Positions 41,678-51,063 of a stretch of 64,000 nucleotides of DNA are shown piece by piece. The first letter of the stretch is position 1. Each line of letters begins with the position of its first letter. The stretch lies in the NCBI GenBank assembly GCA_050290245.1, contig JBNKHH010000070.1, forward strand, positions 58,620 to 122,619. Direction: 5' to 3'. Position numbers and translations under genes: made by a program. Below the pieces are notes generated by a model. That model ran no database searches, was not told the origin of the DNA, and saw only the letters and a list, made by a program, of their open reading frames with translations. Source of the DNA: JBNKHH01 sp050290245. GTDB taxonomy: Bacteria; Pseudomonadota; Alphaproteobacteria; Rhodobacterales; Rhodobacteraceae.

Positions 41678-43009
41678 ATGCCCGCAGCCCTGCCCGACAG
41701 CGCCATCTACGGCAAACTTTTTGGCGACTCCGAGGTCAGCCGTCTTTTCACTGACAGCGCAGAGGTTCGGGCGATGTTGCTGGTCGAGGGAGCCCTGGCC
41801 AAGGTGCAGGGCGAACTGGGTTTGATCCCCGAGACCTCGGCACGCGCCATCCACAGAGCCTCGATGGAATTGCAGATCGATCCAGGCGGTCTTGGTGCCA
41901 GCGTCGCACAAAATGCCGTTCCGGTGCCCCGGCTTGTCGAAATGTTTCGCGAGGCGATGCAGGCTCCCGAACATGCCGCCTATGTTCACTGGGGTGCCAC
42001 CAGCCAGGACATCATGGACACGGGCCTCGTCATGCGTCTGCGTCAGGCGCTCGCGATCTGCGAACAACGGTTGGACAGAGCCCTGCGCTGCCTGGCAAGC
42101 CTCGCGGACGCCCATGCCCTTACGCCGATGCTGGCCCGAACGTACGGGCAGGCAGCGGTCGTCACCGCCTTTGGCGCCGTCGTGGCCGATTGGGGACGGC
42201 CTTTGCTGCGCCACCGCGACAGGCTGGACGTCCTGCGTGCGGACGTGCTGAACGTCAGCCTGTCGGGGGCGGCGGGCACCTTGTCGGCTATGGGACCCAG
42301 GGGTCCGGAGGTTCGCGCCAGACTGGCTGCGGCACTTGCCCTGAACGACCCGGAGCACAGCTGGCACAGCACCCGCGACGGCATCGCCGCCTTTGCTAGC
42401 TGGCTGACGAACCTCACCGGCTCGCTTGGAAAGATGGGAGAGGACCTGATCCTTCTGACCCAATCCGGGCACCCCGAGATCTCTCTTGGCACGGGGGGCA
42501 ACTCTTCAACGATGCCGCAGAAATCGAACCCGGTGCTACCCTCCGCTCTTTCCGCGATTGCACGCCAGACCGTCGGCCTGAATGCCGTTATTCAATCCGC
42601 CCTCCCGCACCGGCAGCAACGGGACGCCGCCGCCTGGCTGTCGGAATGGATGAGCTTGCCGCAACTGGTCATCCTCGCGGCACGGGCACTTTCCATTGCC
42701 GGCGATCTCGCCCAGAGCTTGACGCCGAATCCAGAGAACATGGCGCACCACATCGACGAAACCCATGAAATGGTCTTCGCAGAATCCCTCAGCTTTGCAC
42801 TGGCTTCCAAAATGGCCCGACCCGAGGCGCAGGCCGCAACCAAGGCCCTGATCCAGTCAGCGGTGCGAGACGGCAAAAGGCTGTCCGAACTGGCCCGCGA
42901 CGCCCACCCCGACCTGGATCACGACACGATCTTCACTGCTGACGCCCAGCTTGGCACCGCTCCTGCCGATGCGCAGGCCTTTGTGAAAGCCGCCCGTTCG
43001 AAAAAGTGA
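41678..43009 (+). CDS. pcaB: 3-carboxy-cis,cis-muconate cycloisomerase
   Basis: Cyclises carboxymuconate to carboxymuconolactone. The 443-residue protein belongs to the fumarase/argininosuccinate lyase fold with the signature GGNSSTMPQKSNPVLPSA, HWGATSQDIMDTGLV and a C-terminal helical domain. The ATG at 41678 with AAGG 9 bases upstream is the preferred start; a TTG at 41654 is less likely. Together with pcaD, C, H and G it completes protocatechuate to ketoadipate enol-lactone conversion. Confidence 0.95.
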   Translation: MPAALPDSAIYGKLFGDSEVSRLFTDSAEVRAMLLVEGALAKVQGELGLIPETSARAIHRASMELQIDPGGLGASVAQNAVPVPRLVEMFREAMQAPEHAAYVHWGATSQDIMDTGLVMRLRQALAICEQRLDRALRCLASLADAHALTPMLARTYGQAAVVTAFGAVVADWGRPLLRHRDRLDVLRADVLNVSLSGAAGTLSAMGPRGPEVRARLAAALALNDPEHSWHSTRDGIAAFASWLTNLTGSLGKMGEDLILLTQSGHPEISLGTGGNSSTMPQKSNPVLPSALSAIARQTVGLNAVIQSALPHRQQRDAAAWLSEWMSLPQLVILAARALSIAGDLAQSLTPNPENMAHHIDETHEMVFAESLSFALASKMARPEAQAATKALIQSAVRDGKRLSELARDAHPDLDHDTIFTADAQLGTAPADAQAFVKAARSKK

Positions 43010-43081
43010 ACCGTTCAGTTCACTTTTCCCTTTTCTCGCTCCCCTTTTCCCCGTATCCAGTGCGGACTGGAGAAACGGAAA

Positions 43082-44293
43082 ATGCGATTCACCGTCCTTT
43101 TCATCTGCGCGACAGTCATGATCGACTCCATGGGAGTCGGCCTGATCCTGCCCGTCATGCCTGCCTTGCTGCGCGAAGTCGAAGGCGCCAGTCTTGCCCA
43201 AGCGGCGCTTTGGGGTGGCCTTCTAACGACTGTCTTCGCGGCCATGCAATTCCTCGGCGGACCACTGGTTGGTGCTCTCTCCGACCGTTTCGGTCGCAGG
43301 CCAGTGCTCTTGGTCTCGCTCTTCGTGATGATGCTCGACTACGTGGTTATGGCAATCGCCCAGACTATCTGGTTGTTGTTGCTGGGACGGCTGATCGGAG
43401 GGATGGCAGCCGCCACGCACTCGACTGCATCGGCAGCGATGGCGGATATCTCATCGCCCGAAGAGAAGTCTGCGCGCTTCGGCCTTATCGGAGCCGCGTT
43501 TGGCGTCGGCTTCGTACTTGGTCCGCTGATGGGTGGCGCCCTGGCCGAGTTCGGAACCCGTGCCCCCTTCCTGGCCGCAGCGGCGCTGGCGGGGCTGAAC
43601 ATGGTGCTGGGATACTTTGCCCTTCCGGAAACCGTGACCGACAAGACCAAACGCGCCTTTGAATGGCGTCGCGCCAATCCGTTTGGCGCGTTCGCGCAGG
43701 TCTCGCTCAGCCCCGGCCTTGCCAGGCTGATCCTCCTGTTTTTCCTCTACGAGGTCGCCTTCTTCGCATATCCCGCGGTCTGGGCCTATTACACCACCGC
43801 CCAATTCGGGTGGAGCGAGGGGATGATCGGCCTGTCACTTGCCATCTTCGGCGTTTCGGTCGCCGTCGTGCAGGGCGGCCTGATCCGCGTATTCCTGCGT
43901 TGGCTTGGTGAAGGCGGCACGGTCGTCTGGGGACTGGTCGTCAACCTGGCGATTTTCCTCTTCCTCGGCCTCGTGGCAAACCAGACGCTGATCTGGTTCG
44001 TATTGCCCCTGACCGCCCTCGGCGGTGCGGTCACCCCCGCCCTTCAGGGAATCATGTCACAAGCAACTCCGGACGACGCGCAGGGTGAACTCCAGGGCGT
44101 CCTCACATCGGCGGCCGCCCTTGCCATGATCGTTGCGCCACTGACCATGACCTGGGTCTTCAGCCGTTTTACCAGCGATAGTGCCCCGATCTACCTTCCC
44201 GGAGCACCCTTCCTCGTGTCCATGGTCCTGATCTTTGCATGCCTCGCGGTCTATCTTGCGCCGCGACGCCGACGTCATACCTCGGAAATCTAA
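43082..44293 (+). CDS. MFS transporter, TetA-like group
   Basis: A 403-residue major facilitator with 12 predicted membrane segments. It has motif A GALSDRFGRRPVLL after helix 2, and the first helix contains DSMGVGLILPVMPALL as in the tetracycline-efflux subgroup. At the end of the pca operon (72 bp after pcaB) it more likely carries an aromatic acid or metabolite, or is an efflux pump of unknown substrate; aromatic acid importers PcaK are a different MFS group. GGAGAAACGG lies just upstream of the start. Confidence 0.85.
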   Translation: MRFTVLFICATVMIDSMGVGLILPVMPALLREVEGASLAQAALWGGLLTTVFAAMQFLGGPLVGALSDRFGRRPVLLVSLFVMMLDYVVMAIAQTIWLLLLGRLIGGMAAATHSTASAAMADISSPEEKSARFGLIGAAFGVGFVLGPLMGGALAEFGTRAPFLAAAALAGLNMVLGYFALPETVTDKTKRAFEWRRANPFGAFAQVSLSPGLARLILLFFLYEVAFFAYPAVWAYYTTAQFGWSEGMIGLSLAIFGVSVAVVQGGLIRVFLRWLGEGGTVVWGLVVNLAIFLFLGLVANQTLIWFVLPLTALGGAVTPALQGIMSQATPDDAQGELQGVLTSAAALAMIVAPLTMTWVFSRFTSDSAPIYLPGAPFLVSMVLIFACLAVYLAPRRRRHTSEI

Positions 44294-44467
44294 TCGCCGC
44301 GAAACATGTCAGCGGTCGTCGTGGGTGCGCCGACGTCTGCCCCTGCGCCGTCAATGTGATTGGCCTCCGCCCCGCAAGCCCGCATTTTGCAGCGGCCTGA
44401 CGTTTTTGCTCTGGCGCGGCAGTGAAACCCTTGGCACGGTCGCACGAACACAGTCGGAGAGCGAAAG

Positions 44468-45544
44468 ATGAACCTGGTCCGCGCCGCCGTTTGCACAGCT
44501 TTCAATGCCCCCCTGGTTATCGAGGATCTCGTCCTTGCCGAACCTGGCTCCAAAGAAGTGGAGGTCACGCTCGGGGCCTGCGCCATTTGCCATTCGGACA
44601 TAACCTATGCCGACGGAAAGTGGGCCGGCCCCCTGCCCGCCGTCTATGGCCACGAGGCTGCGGGCAAGATCACCAAGCTCGGCAAGGGGACGTCAGGCTA
44701 TGCCCTCGGCGACCGGGTCATCGTGACGTTGATCAAGTCTTGCGGAACCTGCCCGACCTGCACGGCAGGCGCTCCTGCGATCTGCGCAAGCGCCGAACGG
44801 TCGGCCCCGCTCAGCCGACTGGATGGCAGCGAGGTTTTTCAGGCGATGAATTGCGGCGCCTTCGCTGAGAAAGTGGTGGTGGACCAATCCCAGATCGCCC
44901 GCGTTCCGGACGAGATGCCGCTCGATGTGGCCTCGCTCTTGTCCTGCGGCGTGATCACCGGCGTCGGCGCAGCCGTGAACGCCGCCAGGATTCGGGCTGG
45001 AGAGGACGTGGTGGTCATTGGTGCGGGGGGCGTCGGTCTGAACGCGATCCAGGGTGCCCGGATTGCCGGTGCCCGCCGGGTTGTGGCCGTCGACATGATC
45101 GAAAGCAAACTCGAGGACGCCCGCACATTCGGCGCAACCGACTGTATCCTGGCCTCGGAGCGGGAGCCCTGGAATTTATTGCAAGACATGATCGGACGGG
45201 GCGCCGATGCTGTCCTTGTCACCGTTGGCGCAACATCCGTTTATGACACGGCTCCGCGTTTCCTGGCGCCGGCCGGGCGGCTCGTCATGGTCGGCATGCC
45301 CGGAAACGACCAAAATTCCACCTACGCGCCCGACGTCATCGCAAGCTTTGGCCAACGCATGATTGGCACAAAAATGGGCGACACCGTCCTGTCTCGGGAC
45401 ATCCCCTGGATGGCGGACCTCTATCTGCAAGGAAGGCTGAAACTGGACGAACTGATTTCGCGCCGCTGGTCTCTGGACGAAATCAACGAGGCCATCGCCA
45501 ACACCAGGGCAGGCGCCGCGCGTCGCAACGTGATCGTATTCTGA
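44468..45544 (+). CDS. Zinc-dependent alcohol dehydrogenase
   Basis: A 358-residue medium-chain dehydrogenase. The catalytic zinc ligands lie in ACAICHSDITY and PAVYGHEAAGKI, the structural zinc Cys quartet is in KSCGTCPTCTAGAPAIC, and the NAD Rossmann loop is VVIGAGGVGLNAIQG. The chain resembles class III (glutathione-dependent formaldehyde) dehydrogenases but is shorter, and the substrate is uncertain. It converges with a GNAT gene 8 bp after its stop. Confidence 0.88.
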   Translation: MNLVRAAVCTAFNAPLVIEDLVLAEPGSKEVEVTLGACAICHSDITYADGKWAGPLPAVYGHEAAGKITKLGKGTSGYALGDRVIVTLIKSCGTCPTCTAGAPAICASAERSAPLSRLDGSEVFQAMNCGAFAEKVVVDQSQIARVPDEMPLDVASLLSCGVITGVGAAVNAARIRAGEDVVVIGAGGVGLNAIQGARIAGARRVVAVDMIESKLEDARTFGATDCILASEREPWNLLQDMIGRGADAVLVTVGATSVYDTAPRFLAPAGRLVMVGMPGNDQNSTYAPDVIASFGQRMIGTKMGDTVLSRDIPWMADLYLQGRLKLDELISRRWSLDEINEAIANTRAGAARRNVIVF

Positions 45545-45552
45545 GCCCGGCG

Positions 45553-45993
45553 TCAGCGGACGGCATCTTCCCAGTCGTACATGACCAGCCCACCGGTTTC
45601 ACGCGCCTCCATTGCCCGGTAAAGGGCGCGGGCGGGGGCATTGTCGGCTTCGGTCGCCAGCCAGATGCCCTGGCATCCCCGGTCGCGGGCAAGGTCGCAA
45701 ATCCGTTCGACAAGCCGGGTGGCAATACCTCGGCGGCGATAGTCTTCGTGCACACCGACCTCGTTGATGAAAAAAGACATGGGCTTGTCAGGGTGCATCA
45801 GCACGGTGCCGCTGGCAAACCCAATCACCTCACCCCGGTCCAGCGCCACGACCAATTCATTCACACGTGTCGCGAGGAACCCGAACGCGAATCCCGGATC
45901 GACCGGATTGTCGAACGTGCCCGGTTTCACCCGGTCAAGGACATGCGCCTCATCTGGACCCAGGTTGCGAATGGTGATTGGATTTACCGACAT
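45553..45993 (-). CDS. GNAT acetyltransferase, AAC(3)-I-like
   Basis: A 146-residue N-acetyltransferase. The acetyl-CoA site is VHEDYRRRGIATRLVERI (the RRxGIA/G loop), with APARALYRAMEARETGGLVM near the end. The fold resembles the gentamicin AAC(3)-I group, though clinical substrate specificity cannot be inferred at this distance. MSVNPITIRN at 45993 is used; a TTG 6 codons earlier is a poorer choice. It is divergent from the enolase-superfamily gene (37 bp). Confidence 0.8.
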   Translation of the reverse strand: MSVNPITIRNLGPDEAHVLDRVKPGTFDNPVDPGFAFGFLATRVNELVVALDRGEVIGFASGTVLMHPDKPMSFFINEVGVHEDYRRRGIATRLVERICDLARDRGCQGIWLATEADNAPARALYRAMEARETGGLVMYDWEDAVR

Positions 45994-46030
45994 GATCCGA
46001 CTGCAATTCAATTAATACAGGACTTACCCC

Positions 46031-47260
46031 GTGAAACTTGCTGATCTTGACGTGATTGTCACGGCCCCTCCTGCGCCCGGCTGGGGCGGGCGGTACTGGA
46101 TACTGGTAAAACTCACCACCGACACCGGCATATCCGGATGGGGCGAATGCTATGCCGCATCGGTCGGGCCTGAGGCCATGACAGCCGTGGTGCGCGACGT
46201 CTTCCAGCGGCACATGGCAGGTGAAACCCCCGAAAACGTCGAACTCATGTTCCGCCGGGCCTATTCCTCTGGCTTCACTCAGCGGCCGGACCTGACCGTG
46301 ATGGGGGCTTTTTCGGGCCTGGAAATCGCCTGTTGGGACATTGTGGGCAAGGATCGCGATCGCCCGGTCTGGGCCTTGCTCGGCGGCCGCATGAATGATC
46401 GCATCCGCGCGTACACCTATCTCTACCCCGACAAAGACCATCCCCTGCCCGCGTTCTGGGGCGACGCCGACATGGCTGCCGAGGCAGCTCTATCTTTGGT
46501 GGACAAAGGCTACACGGCGGTGAAGTTCGACCCCGCCGGTCCCTACACCATCCGCGGCGGCCACCAGCCATCGCTTCATGACATCGAAACCTCGGCTTAC
46601 TTTTGTCAGAAGATCCGCGCCGCCGTTGGACCAAAAGCCGACCTTCTGTTCGGCACCCATGGGCAGTTCACGCCTGCGGGCGCCATCCGCCTGGCACGGG
46701 CCATCGAACCATTCGATCCATTGTGGTTCGAAGAACCGGTCCCGCCTGACGCGCCCGAAGCCATGGGCAAAGTCGCGCGCGCGACGTCTATCCCGGTGGC
46801 GACGGGTGAAAGACTGACTACGTTGGCGGAATTCTCCACCGCGCTCGCGCACGGCGCCGCCATCCTGCAACCTGCTCTGGGCCGCGCCGGGGGCATCTGG
46901 CAGGCAAAGAAAATCGCCGCACTGGCGGAAGCGGCAGGCGCGCAAATGGCACCGCACCTCTACGCCGGCCCCATTGAATGGGCGGCCAATATCCAGCTGT
47001 CAGCGTCGATTCCGAACCTCCTTATTGCCGAAACCATAGAAACGCCTTTTCATGCCAACCTCATCAGGGGCGGCATGACGGTCGAAGACGGTTACATTGG
47101 CGTTCCGGACGCTCCCGGCCTCGGTATCGAAGTCGATGAGGCACTGGCCCGCGCCAACCCCTGGACGGGTGACGGTCTACACCTTGAGATGCAGGAAGAC
47201 CCGATCAGCTATGGCAAGGCGAACATCTTCGAAGGCGGCGCCCCACCCAAAATCGACTGA
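46031..47260 (+). CDS. Mandelate racemase/enolase-superfamily sugar-acid dehydratase-like protein
   Basis: A 409-residue protein with the enolase-superfamily capping domain and barrel: GISGWGECYAASVGP, FSGLEIACWDIVGKDRDRPV, the Lys of YTAVKFDP, and metal-ligand Glu residues in LWFEEPVPPDAPE and PVATGERLTT. At the first ligand position, where many relatives have Asp, the sequence reads FGTHGQF. It uses GTG as start, behind AGGA. Relatives dehydrate galactonate, mannonate or similar aldonates. Distance from the dgo operon is 15 kb, so a role in that pathway is possible but unproven. Confidence 0.78.
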   Translation: MKLADLDVIVTAPPAPGWGGRYWILVKLTTDTGISGWGECYAASVGPEAMTAVVRDVFQRHMAGETPENVELMFRRAYSSGFTQRPDLTVMGAFSGLEIACWDIVGKDRDRPVWALLGGRMNDRIRAYTYLYPDKDHPLPAFWGDADMAAEAALSLVDKGYTAVKFDPAGPYTIRGGHQPSLHDIETSAYFCQKIRAAVGPKADLLFGTHGQFTPAGAIRLARAIEPFDPLWFEEPVPPDAPEAMGKVARATSIPVATGERLTTLAEFSTALAHGAAILQPALGRAGGIWQAKKIAALAEAAGAQMAPHLYAGPIEWAANIQLSASIPNLLIAETIETPFHANLIRGGMTVEDGYIGVPDAPGLGIEVDEALARANPWTGDGLHLEMQEDPISYGKANIFEGGAPPKID

Positions 47261-47269
47261 TCCGCTGCC

Positions 47270-47926
47270 TCAGTCTTCCAGCAGGGTACGATGGAACCGC
47301 AATCCCTCGTCCAGATCGTCAAACCATGCAGCCTGACCATTCTCAATAACCACTCCCGCCTGGCAGACACGCCTGAGGAAACCTGGGCTATGCGATACGA
47401 CAATAGCGCCGCTCCCTTTCAAACGATCGACAAGGGCAACCTCGCATTTTTTGCGGAACCGCGCATCACCGACGGCCGTGACCTCGTCGATCAGGTAGGT
47501 GTCGAACGCGATCCCCATCGAAAGTGCAAAGCCAAGACGCGCCCGCATGCCTTGGCTATAGGAGCGCACAGGAAGTCTCAATTTTTCGCCCAGCTCCGAA
47601 AACTCGTCCACGAAGTCGACGAGATCGTCCGTGTCGACACCATAAATTCGCGCGACGAAGCGGACGTTCTGCAATCCGGTCAGGTCACCGTGGAAACTCC
47701 CTGCAAAGCCTACCGGCCAGGACACACTCCCCGTCACCGAGATCTCGCCCGAACCTGGCTTCAGGCTTCCGGCAATCATCTTGAGAAGACTGGACTTGCC
47801 GGCCCCGTTGCGCCCCAGAAGAGCGACAGCCTGCCCGCGCGGGAAAGTCAGGGACAGATCATCCGCAATGACGGTCTCAATCCCGCTCGCATAGAACGCC
47901 TTGGACACATTCCGAAGCCGGATCAT
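47270..47926 (-). CDS. kpsT: Capsule polysaccharide ABC exporter, ATPase KpsT
   Basis: A 218-residue ATPase of group 2 capsule export. Walker A LLGRNGAGKSSLLKM, signature SYSQGMRARLGFALS, Walker B FDTYLIDEVTAVGD and the switch His in IVVSHSPGFL are all present. The G-rich N-terminal half and the SQGM variant signature are typical of KpsT/Wzt short forms. ATGA overlap with kpsE upstream. It partners the permease KpsM encoded divergently at 49139. Confidence 0.93.
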   Translation of the reverse strand: MIRLRNVSKAFYASGIETVIADDLSLTFPRGQAVALLGRNGAGKSSLLKMIAGSLKPGSGEISVTGSVSWPVGFAGSFHGDLTGLQNVRFVARIYGVDTDDLVDFVDEFSELGEKLRLPVRSYSQGMRARLGFALSMGIAFDTYLIDEVTAVGDARFRKKCEVALVDRLKGSGAIVVSHSPGFLRRVCQAGVVIENGQAAWFDDLDEGLRFHRTLLED

Positions 47927-49098
47927 CGCCGGTCCCGGATGCTATAGAATACAAGGGCCGAAATCGCCCAGACGGCCAGAAGAAAAAACGCACTGCTGCC
48001 CAGCAACACCCACCGACGCGGGTATTCTGCCGACTCAGCCAGAGTGGGACGAATATAGGCGGCCAGGTAGCGGCTCTTGCGCCGCGCTTCAGCCAGGGCC
48101 TGATCATAGGCCGCCAGCGCGGCAATATAGGACTGCTCGGCAAACTCCCGATCGACGGCAAGCCTTTCGTATTCGGCAAGCAGGGTGGCATAGTCTCCGC
48201 CCGATCCCCCGGACCTGCCGACCCCCAGATTGCGACGTTCGTCTTCGATCCGGGCCTCGATGACAGCAATCCTGCGGTCGGCCTGCAGGATACGCGGATC
48301 GCTTTCCCGCGTGCTTTCGCGCAGCAAATCCGCCGCGATCAGCGCTTCGGCAAGCTGCTGTTCCAGGGTCGACAAAAGCCCCATCTGCCCCTGCAGGTCC
48401 GCAGTCGGATCGACGATCTGTGTGCGCGAGCGGAACGCGGTCATCGCTTCGCGCGATGCCTTCAGGCGCTCGATTGACCGTTCCAGTTCCGTCTTGGCAA
48501 ACGCTATCGAATCCTCTTGCGCAATGGCTGACAACTCGTCCACCAGCCGCGCACTCTCATCGAAAATGGCCATTGCAATCGCCTGGGCATCGCGCGCCTC
48601 GAACGCCAGGACCCGCACTTCGATCAACCCTGTCGATGGCTCATAGGTCACGTGGACCATGCGATTCCAATAGTCGCGCAAATCCTCGATCTTCCCGCTT
48701 TGGTCATAGGCAAAGACAGGATCGCCGACCGGCTTGGAGAACAGAGACGACAAGCCAATCGTCGCCTCGAGGTTTCCGACGATCTCCTGGCTGCGGATGA
48801 ATTCGTACAGGATGTCGCTGTCTGCGCCGCCGTTGCCGCTGACGTCGGCAATTCCACCGAACAGTTCGATCGGAGAGGCCACCTCCTCCTTGCGCACTGT
48901 AAAGCCAACAGTCGATGCATATTGTTCAGCGGAAACCGCAAACAGATACCAGGCTGCGGCTGCCAGCGGCACAACGACCGTAGCGATGAAAACCGCAAAC
49001 AGGCCGACATGCCGTCGCCTTGGACGTGCCGCTTGCGAAGGCGCTCGGACCAGCGAAATGCTTGGTATGGCGTCACCTGTGGGGTCTCGCATTGCCAT
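47923..49098 (-). CDS. kpsE: Capsule export inner-membrane/periplasmic protein KpsE
   Basis: A 391-residue polysaccharide co-polymerase (PCP-3) that bridges the membranes during capsule export. There is one N-terminal membrane helix (about 30-52), a long periplasmic coiled coil (roughly 190-340, ELERSIERLKASREAMTAF) and a C-terminal helix (LLGSSAFFLLAVWAISALV). GGAGG is 7 bases upstream of the ATG at 49098. It is divergent from kpsM (40 bp between starts), so the two halves of the exporter share one promoter region. Confidence 0.9.
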   Translation of the reverse strand: MAMRDPTGDAIPSISLVRAPSQAARPRRRHVGLFAVFIATVVVPLAAAAWYLFAVSAEQYASTVGFTVRKEEVASPIELFGGIADVSGNGGADSDILYEFIRSQEIVGNLEATIGLSSLFSKPVGDPVFAYDQSGKIEDLRDYWNRMVHVTYEPSTGLIEVRVLAFEARDAQAIAMAIFDESARLVDELSAIAQEDSIAFAKTELERSIERLKASREAMTAFRSRTQIVDPTADLQGQMGLLSTLEQQLAEALIAADLLRESTRESDPRILQADRRIAVIEARIEDERRNLGVGRSGGSGGDYATLLAEYERLAVDREFAEQSYIAALAAYDQALAEARRKSRYLAAYIRPTLAESAEYPRRWVLLGSSAFFLLAVWAISALVFYSIRDRR

Positions 49099-49138
49099 CT
49101 CGGCTCCTCCATTTATTCATTGGAAAGGTTTTCGGCCT

Positions 49139-49981
49139 ATGCCTCGGGCAATTGTCCATCTGGGGGGCAGCACGATTACATTGTCCGCGCAAATCGCACT
49201 CGCTCCGGCAGCGCCTAGAAGGTTCCGCACAACCCGGTCCATCGTCGCGCTGATACTGCGCGAAATGGTGACGACATATGGCCGTTCGCCGGGCGGTTAC
49301 CTCTGGGCCATCGTGGAACCGGTCGCTGCGATCGCGCTTTTGTCTTTTGCCTTTTCCCTGGCCTTTCGCGCGCCATCCATCGGGACGAGTTTCCCGCTGT
49401 TTTATGCGACGGGGTACCTGCCCTACATGCTGTTTCACGACGTTTCGTCCAGAACGGCATCGGCGATCAGGTTCTCGCGCCCCCTGTTGAATTTCGGGGC
49501 GCTGACATGGTTCGACGTGGTCGCCGCCCGTTACCTTTTGAACGCCGCCACGCATATTGCGGTTGCCGCGATCGTTCTGACCGGCATCTTCGCGGTCTCC
49601 GGCCCGTCCTATCCACCCGACCTCCCAACCCTTGCCCTGGCATTTTGCATGGCGGGGTCCCTGGCGGCGGGTGTCGGCACACTGAACTGTTATATTTTCA
49701 TGGCATTCCCGGCGTGGGAACGGATTTGGACCGTCATGACCCGTCCGTTGTTCATCATCTCGGGCGTCTTTTTCTTGTTTGAGGATGTGCCGCACGAATA
49801 TCGGGACCTTCTATGGTTCAACCCGCTGTTTCACGTCGCTGGCATGATGCGGGACGGATTCTATCCGACCTATGACGCCACATATGCCTCGCCGGCCTAC
49901 TCGTTCGGGGTCGGGCTTGGTTCGATGACTGTCGGCCTCATGCTTTTGTCGCGCCGCGCGAACGGGCTGATCCACAAATGA
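49139..49981 (+). CDS. kpsM: Capsule polysaccharide ABC exporter, permease KpsM
   Basis: A 280-residue permease with six predicted helices from about residue 55 on. Family features are TTYGRSPGGYLWAIVEPV and the segment SGVFFLFEDVPHEYRDLLWFNPLFH. GGAAAGG stands about 10 bases before the ATG at 49139, and the frame gives the normal length; earlier starts would run through the divergent kpsE gene. It overlaps a glycosyltransferase by ATGA. Confidence 0.92.
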   Translation: MPRAIVHLGGSTITLSAQIALAPAAPRRFRTTRSIVALILREMVTTYGRSPGGYLWAIVEPVAAIALLSFAFSLAFRAPSIGTSFPLFYATGYLPYMLFHDVSSRTASAIRFSRPLLNFGALTWFDVVAARYLLNAATHIAVAAIVLTGIFAVSGPSYPPDLPTLALAFCMAGSLAAGVGTLNCYIFMAFPAWERIWTVMTRPLFIISGVFFLFEDVPHEYRDLLWFNPLFHVAGMMRDGFYPTYDATYASPAYSFGVGLGSMTVGLMLLSRRANGLIHK

Positions 49982-50979
49982 TCCGAAATACTAAGGAATT
50001 CGTTAACCACGGCATGTCGGCGCGTTTTTCACCGGCAACTTCTCCATCCTTTGGTTCCGAACACGTCTGCATTCTTTTGGCGCTGTTCAACGGCGCGCGC
50101 ACCCTTGGCAAGCAGCTTGAAAGCATCGCCAACCAAACCCACAAGGACTGGTCACTGATCGTTTCCGACGACGGAAGCGGCGACGACTGGCTTGACATAG
50201 TCGCGGATTTTTCGACCCGGCACGCTCCGAACCGGACCTGGGTTCAGCCAGGGCCGCGCAGGGGATCGGCCCAGAACTTTTTGTCACTGGCCCGATCGGC
50301 GGGTCCAATGGTGCCTTTCGTCGCGTTTTGCGATCAGGACGACGCGTGGTTGCCATGCAAGCTTTCGCGGGCGCTTGCCTTCCTTGCCACGGTACCGGAT
50401 GGGCGGCCCGGTCTCTATTGTGGCCGAACTGCGGTCTGCGACGACGACCTCCGCCCTCTCAGGATGTCACCGCATTTCCGCCGCCCGGCCAGCTTTGCCA
50501 ATGCCCTGGTTCAGAACATTGGCGGCGGCAACACTATGGTCCTCAACCGGGCGGCGCTCGACCTGGTTCAGGACACCGCCGACCTGGCCAGCGAAGTGGC
50601 CGCGCACGATTGGTGGGTCTATCAATTGATTTCCGGTGCGGGCGGCCTGGTGCACTATGACAGTTCTCCCACCGTCCTTTACCGGCAGCACGACGCAAAC
50701 CTCGTTGGCGCGAACGACACGTTGTCGGCTGGTCTCCACAGGGCTATCCAGCTTCTGAAGGGCCGTTTTCGGGCATGGAACACCCAAAACACCACCGCTC
50801 TGCGGCGTGCCGGTCACTGGTTGACCGACGACGCCCGTCGAACGCTCTCGACCTTCTGCGCCGCCCGCGAGGGTTCGCTGATCACGCGCCTGGCCCATTT
50901 GCGACGCTCAAAGGTCTATCGCCAACGCACGCGCGGTACTGTTGCTCTTTGGGCAGCCTCGATTCTCAACCGACTGTAA
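49978..50979 (+). CDS. Family 2 glycosyltransferase
   Basis: A 333-residue GT-A enzyme: CILLALFNGARTLGKQLESI and SLIVSDDGSGDDWLDI form the nucleotide-sugar site, VAFCDQDDAWLPCKL contains the DQDD metal motif, and the C-terminal part is acceptor-specific. The layout is that of rhamnosyl- or galactosyltransferases of O-antigen and capsule clusters. It starts within the kpsM stop (ATGA), which ties its product to export through KpsMTE. Confidence 0.88.
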   Translation: MIRNTKEFVNHGMSARFSPATSPSFGSEHVCILLALFNGARTLGKQLESIANQTHKDWSLIVSDDGSGDDWLDIVADFSTRHAPNRTWVQPGPRRGSAQNFLSLARSAGPMVPFVAFCDQDDAWLPCKLSRALAFLATVPDGRPGLYCGRTAVCDDDLRPLRMSPHFRRPASFANALVQNIGGGNTMVLNRAALDLVQDTADLASEVAAHDWWVYQLISGAGGLVHYDSSPTVLYRQHDANLVGANDTLSAGLHRAIQLLKGRFRAWNTQNTTALRRAGHWLTDDARRTLSTFCAAREGSLITRLAHLRRSKVYRQRTRGTVALWAASILNRL

Positions 50980-51063
50980 TCCAAAGCCTCGCTTCCATTT
51001 ATGCTGGATTCACGCCAAGATCGGTCGCGAACCTAGGGTAATTGCGAAGTAAGTCTTCGGCAC

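Noticed and set aside
45553..45993. Aminoglycoside resistance gene
   Set aside because: Only the general GNAT loop and a loose AAC(3)-I resemblance are visible; substrate cannot be inferred.
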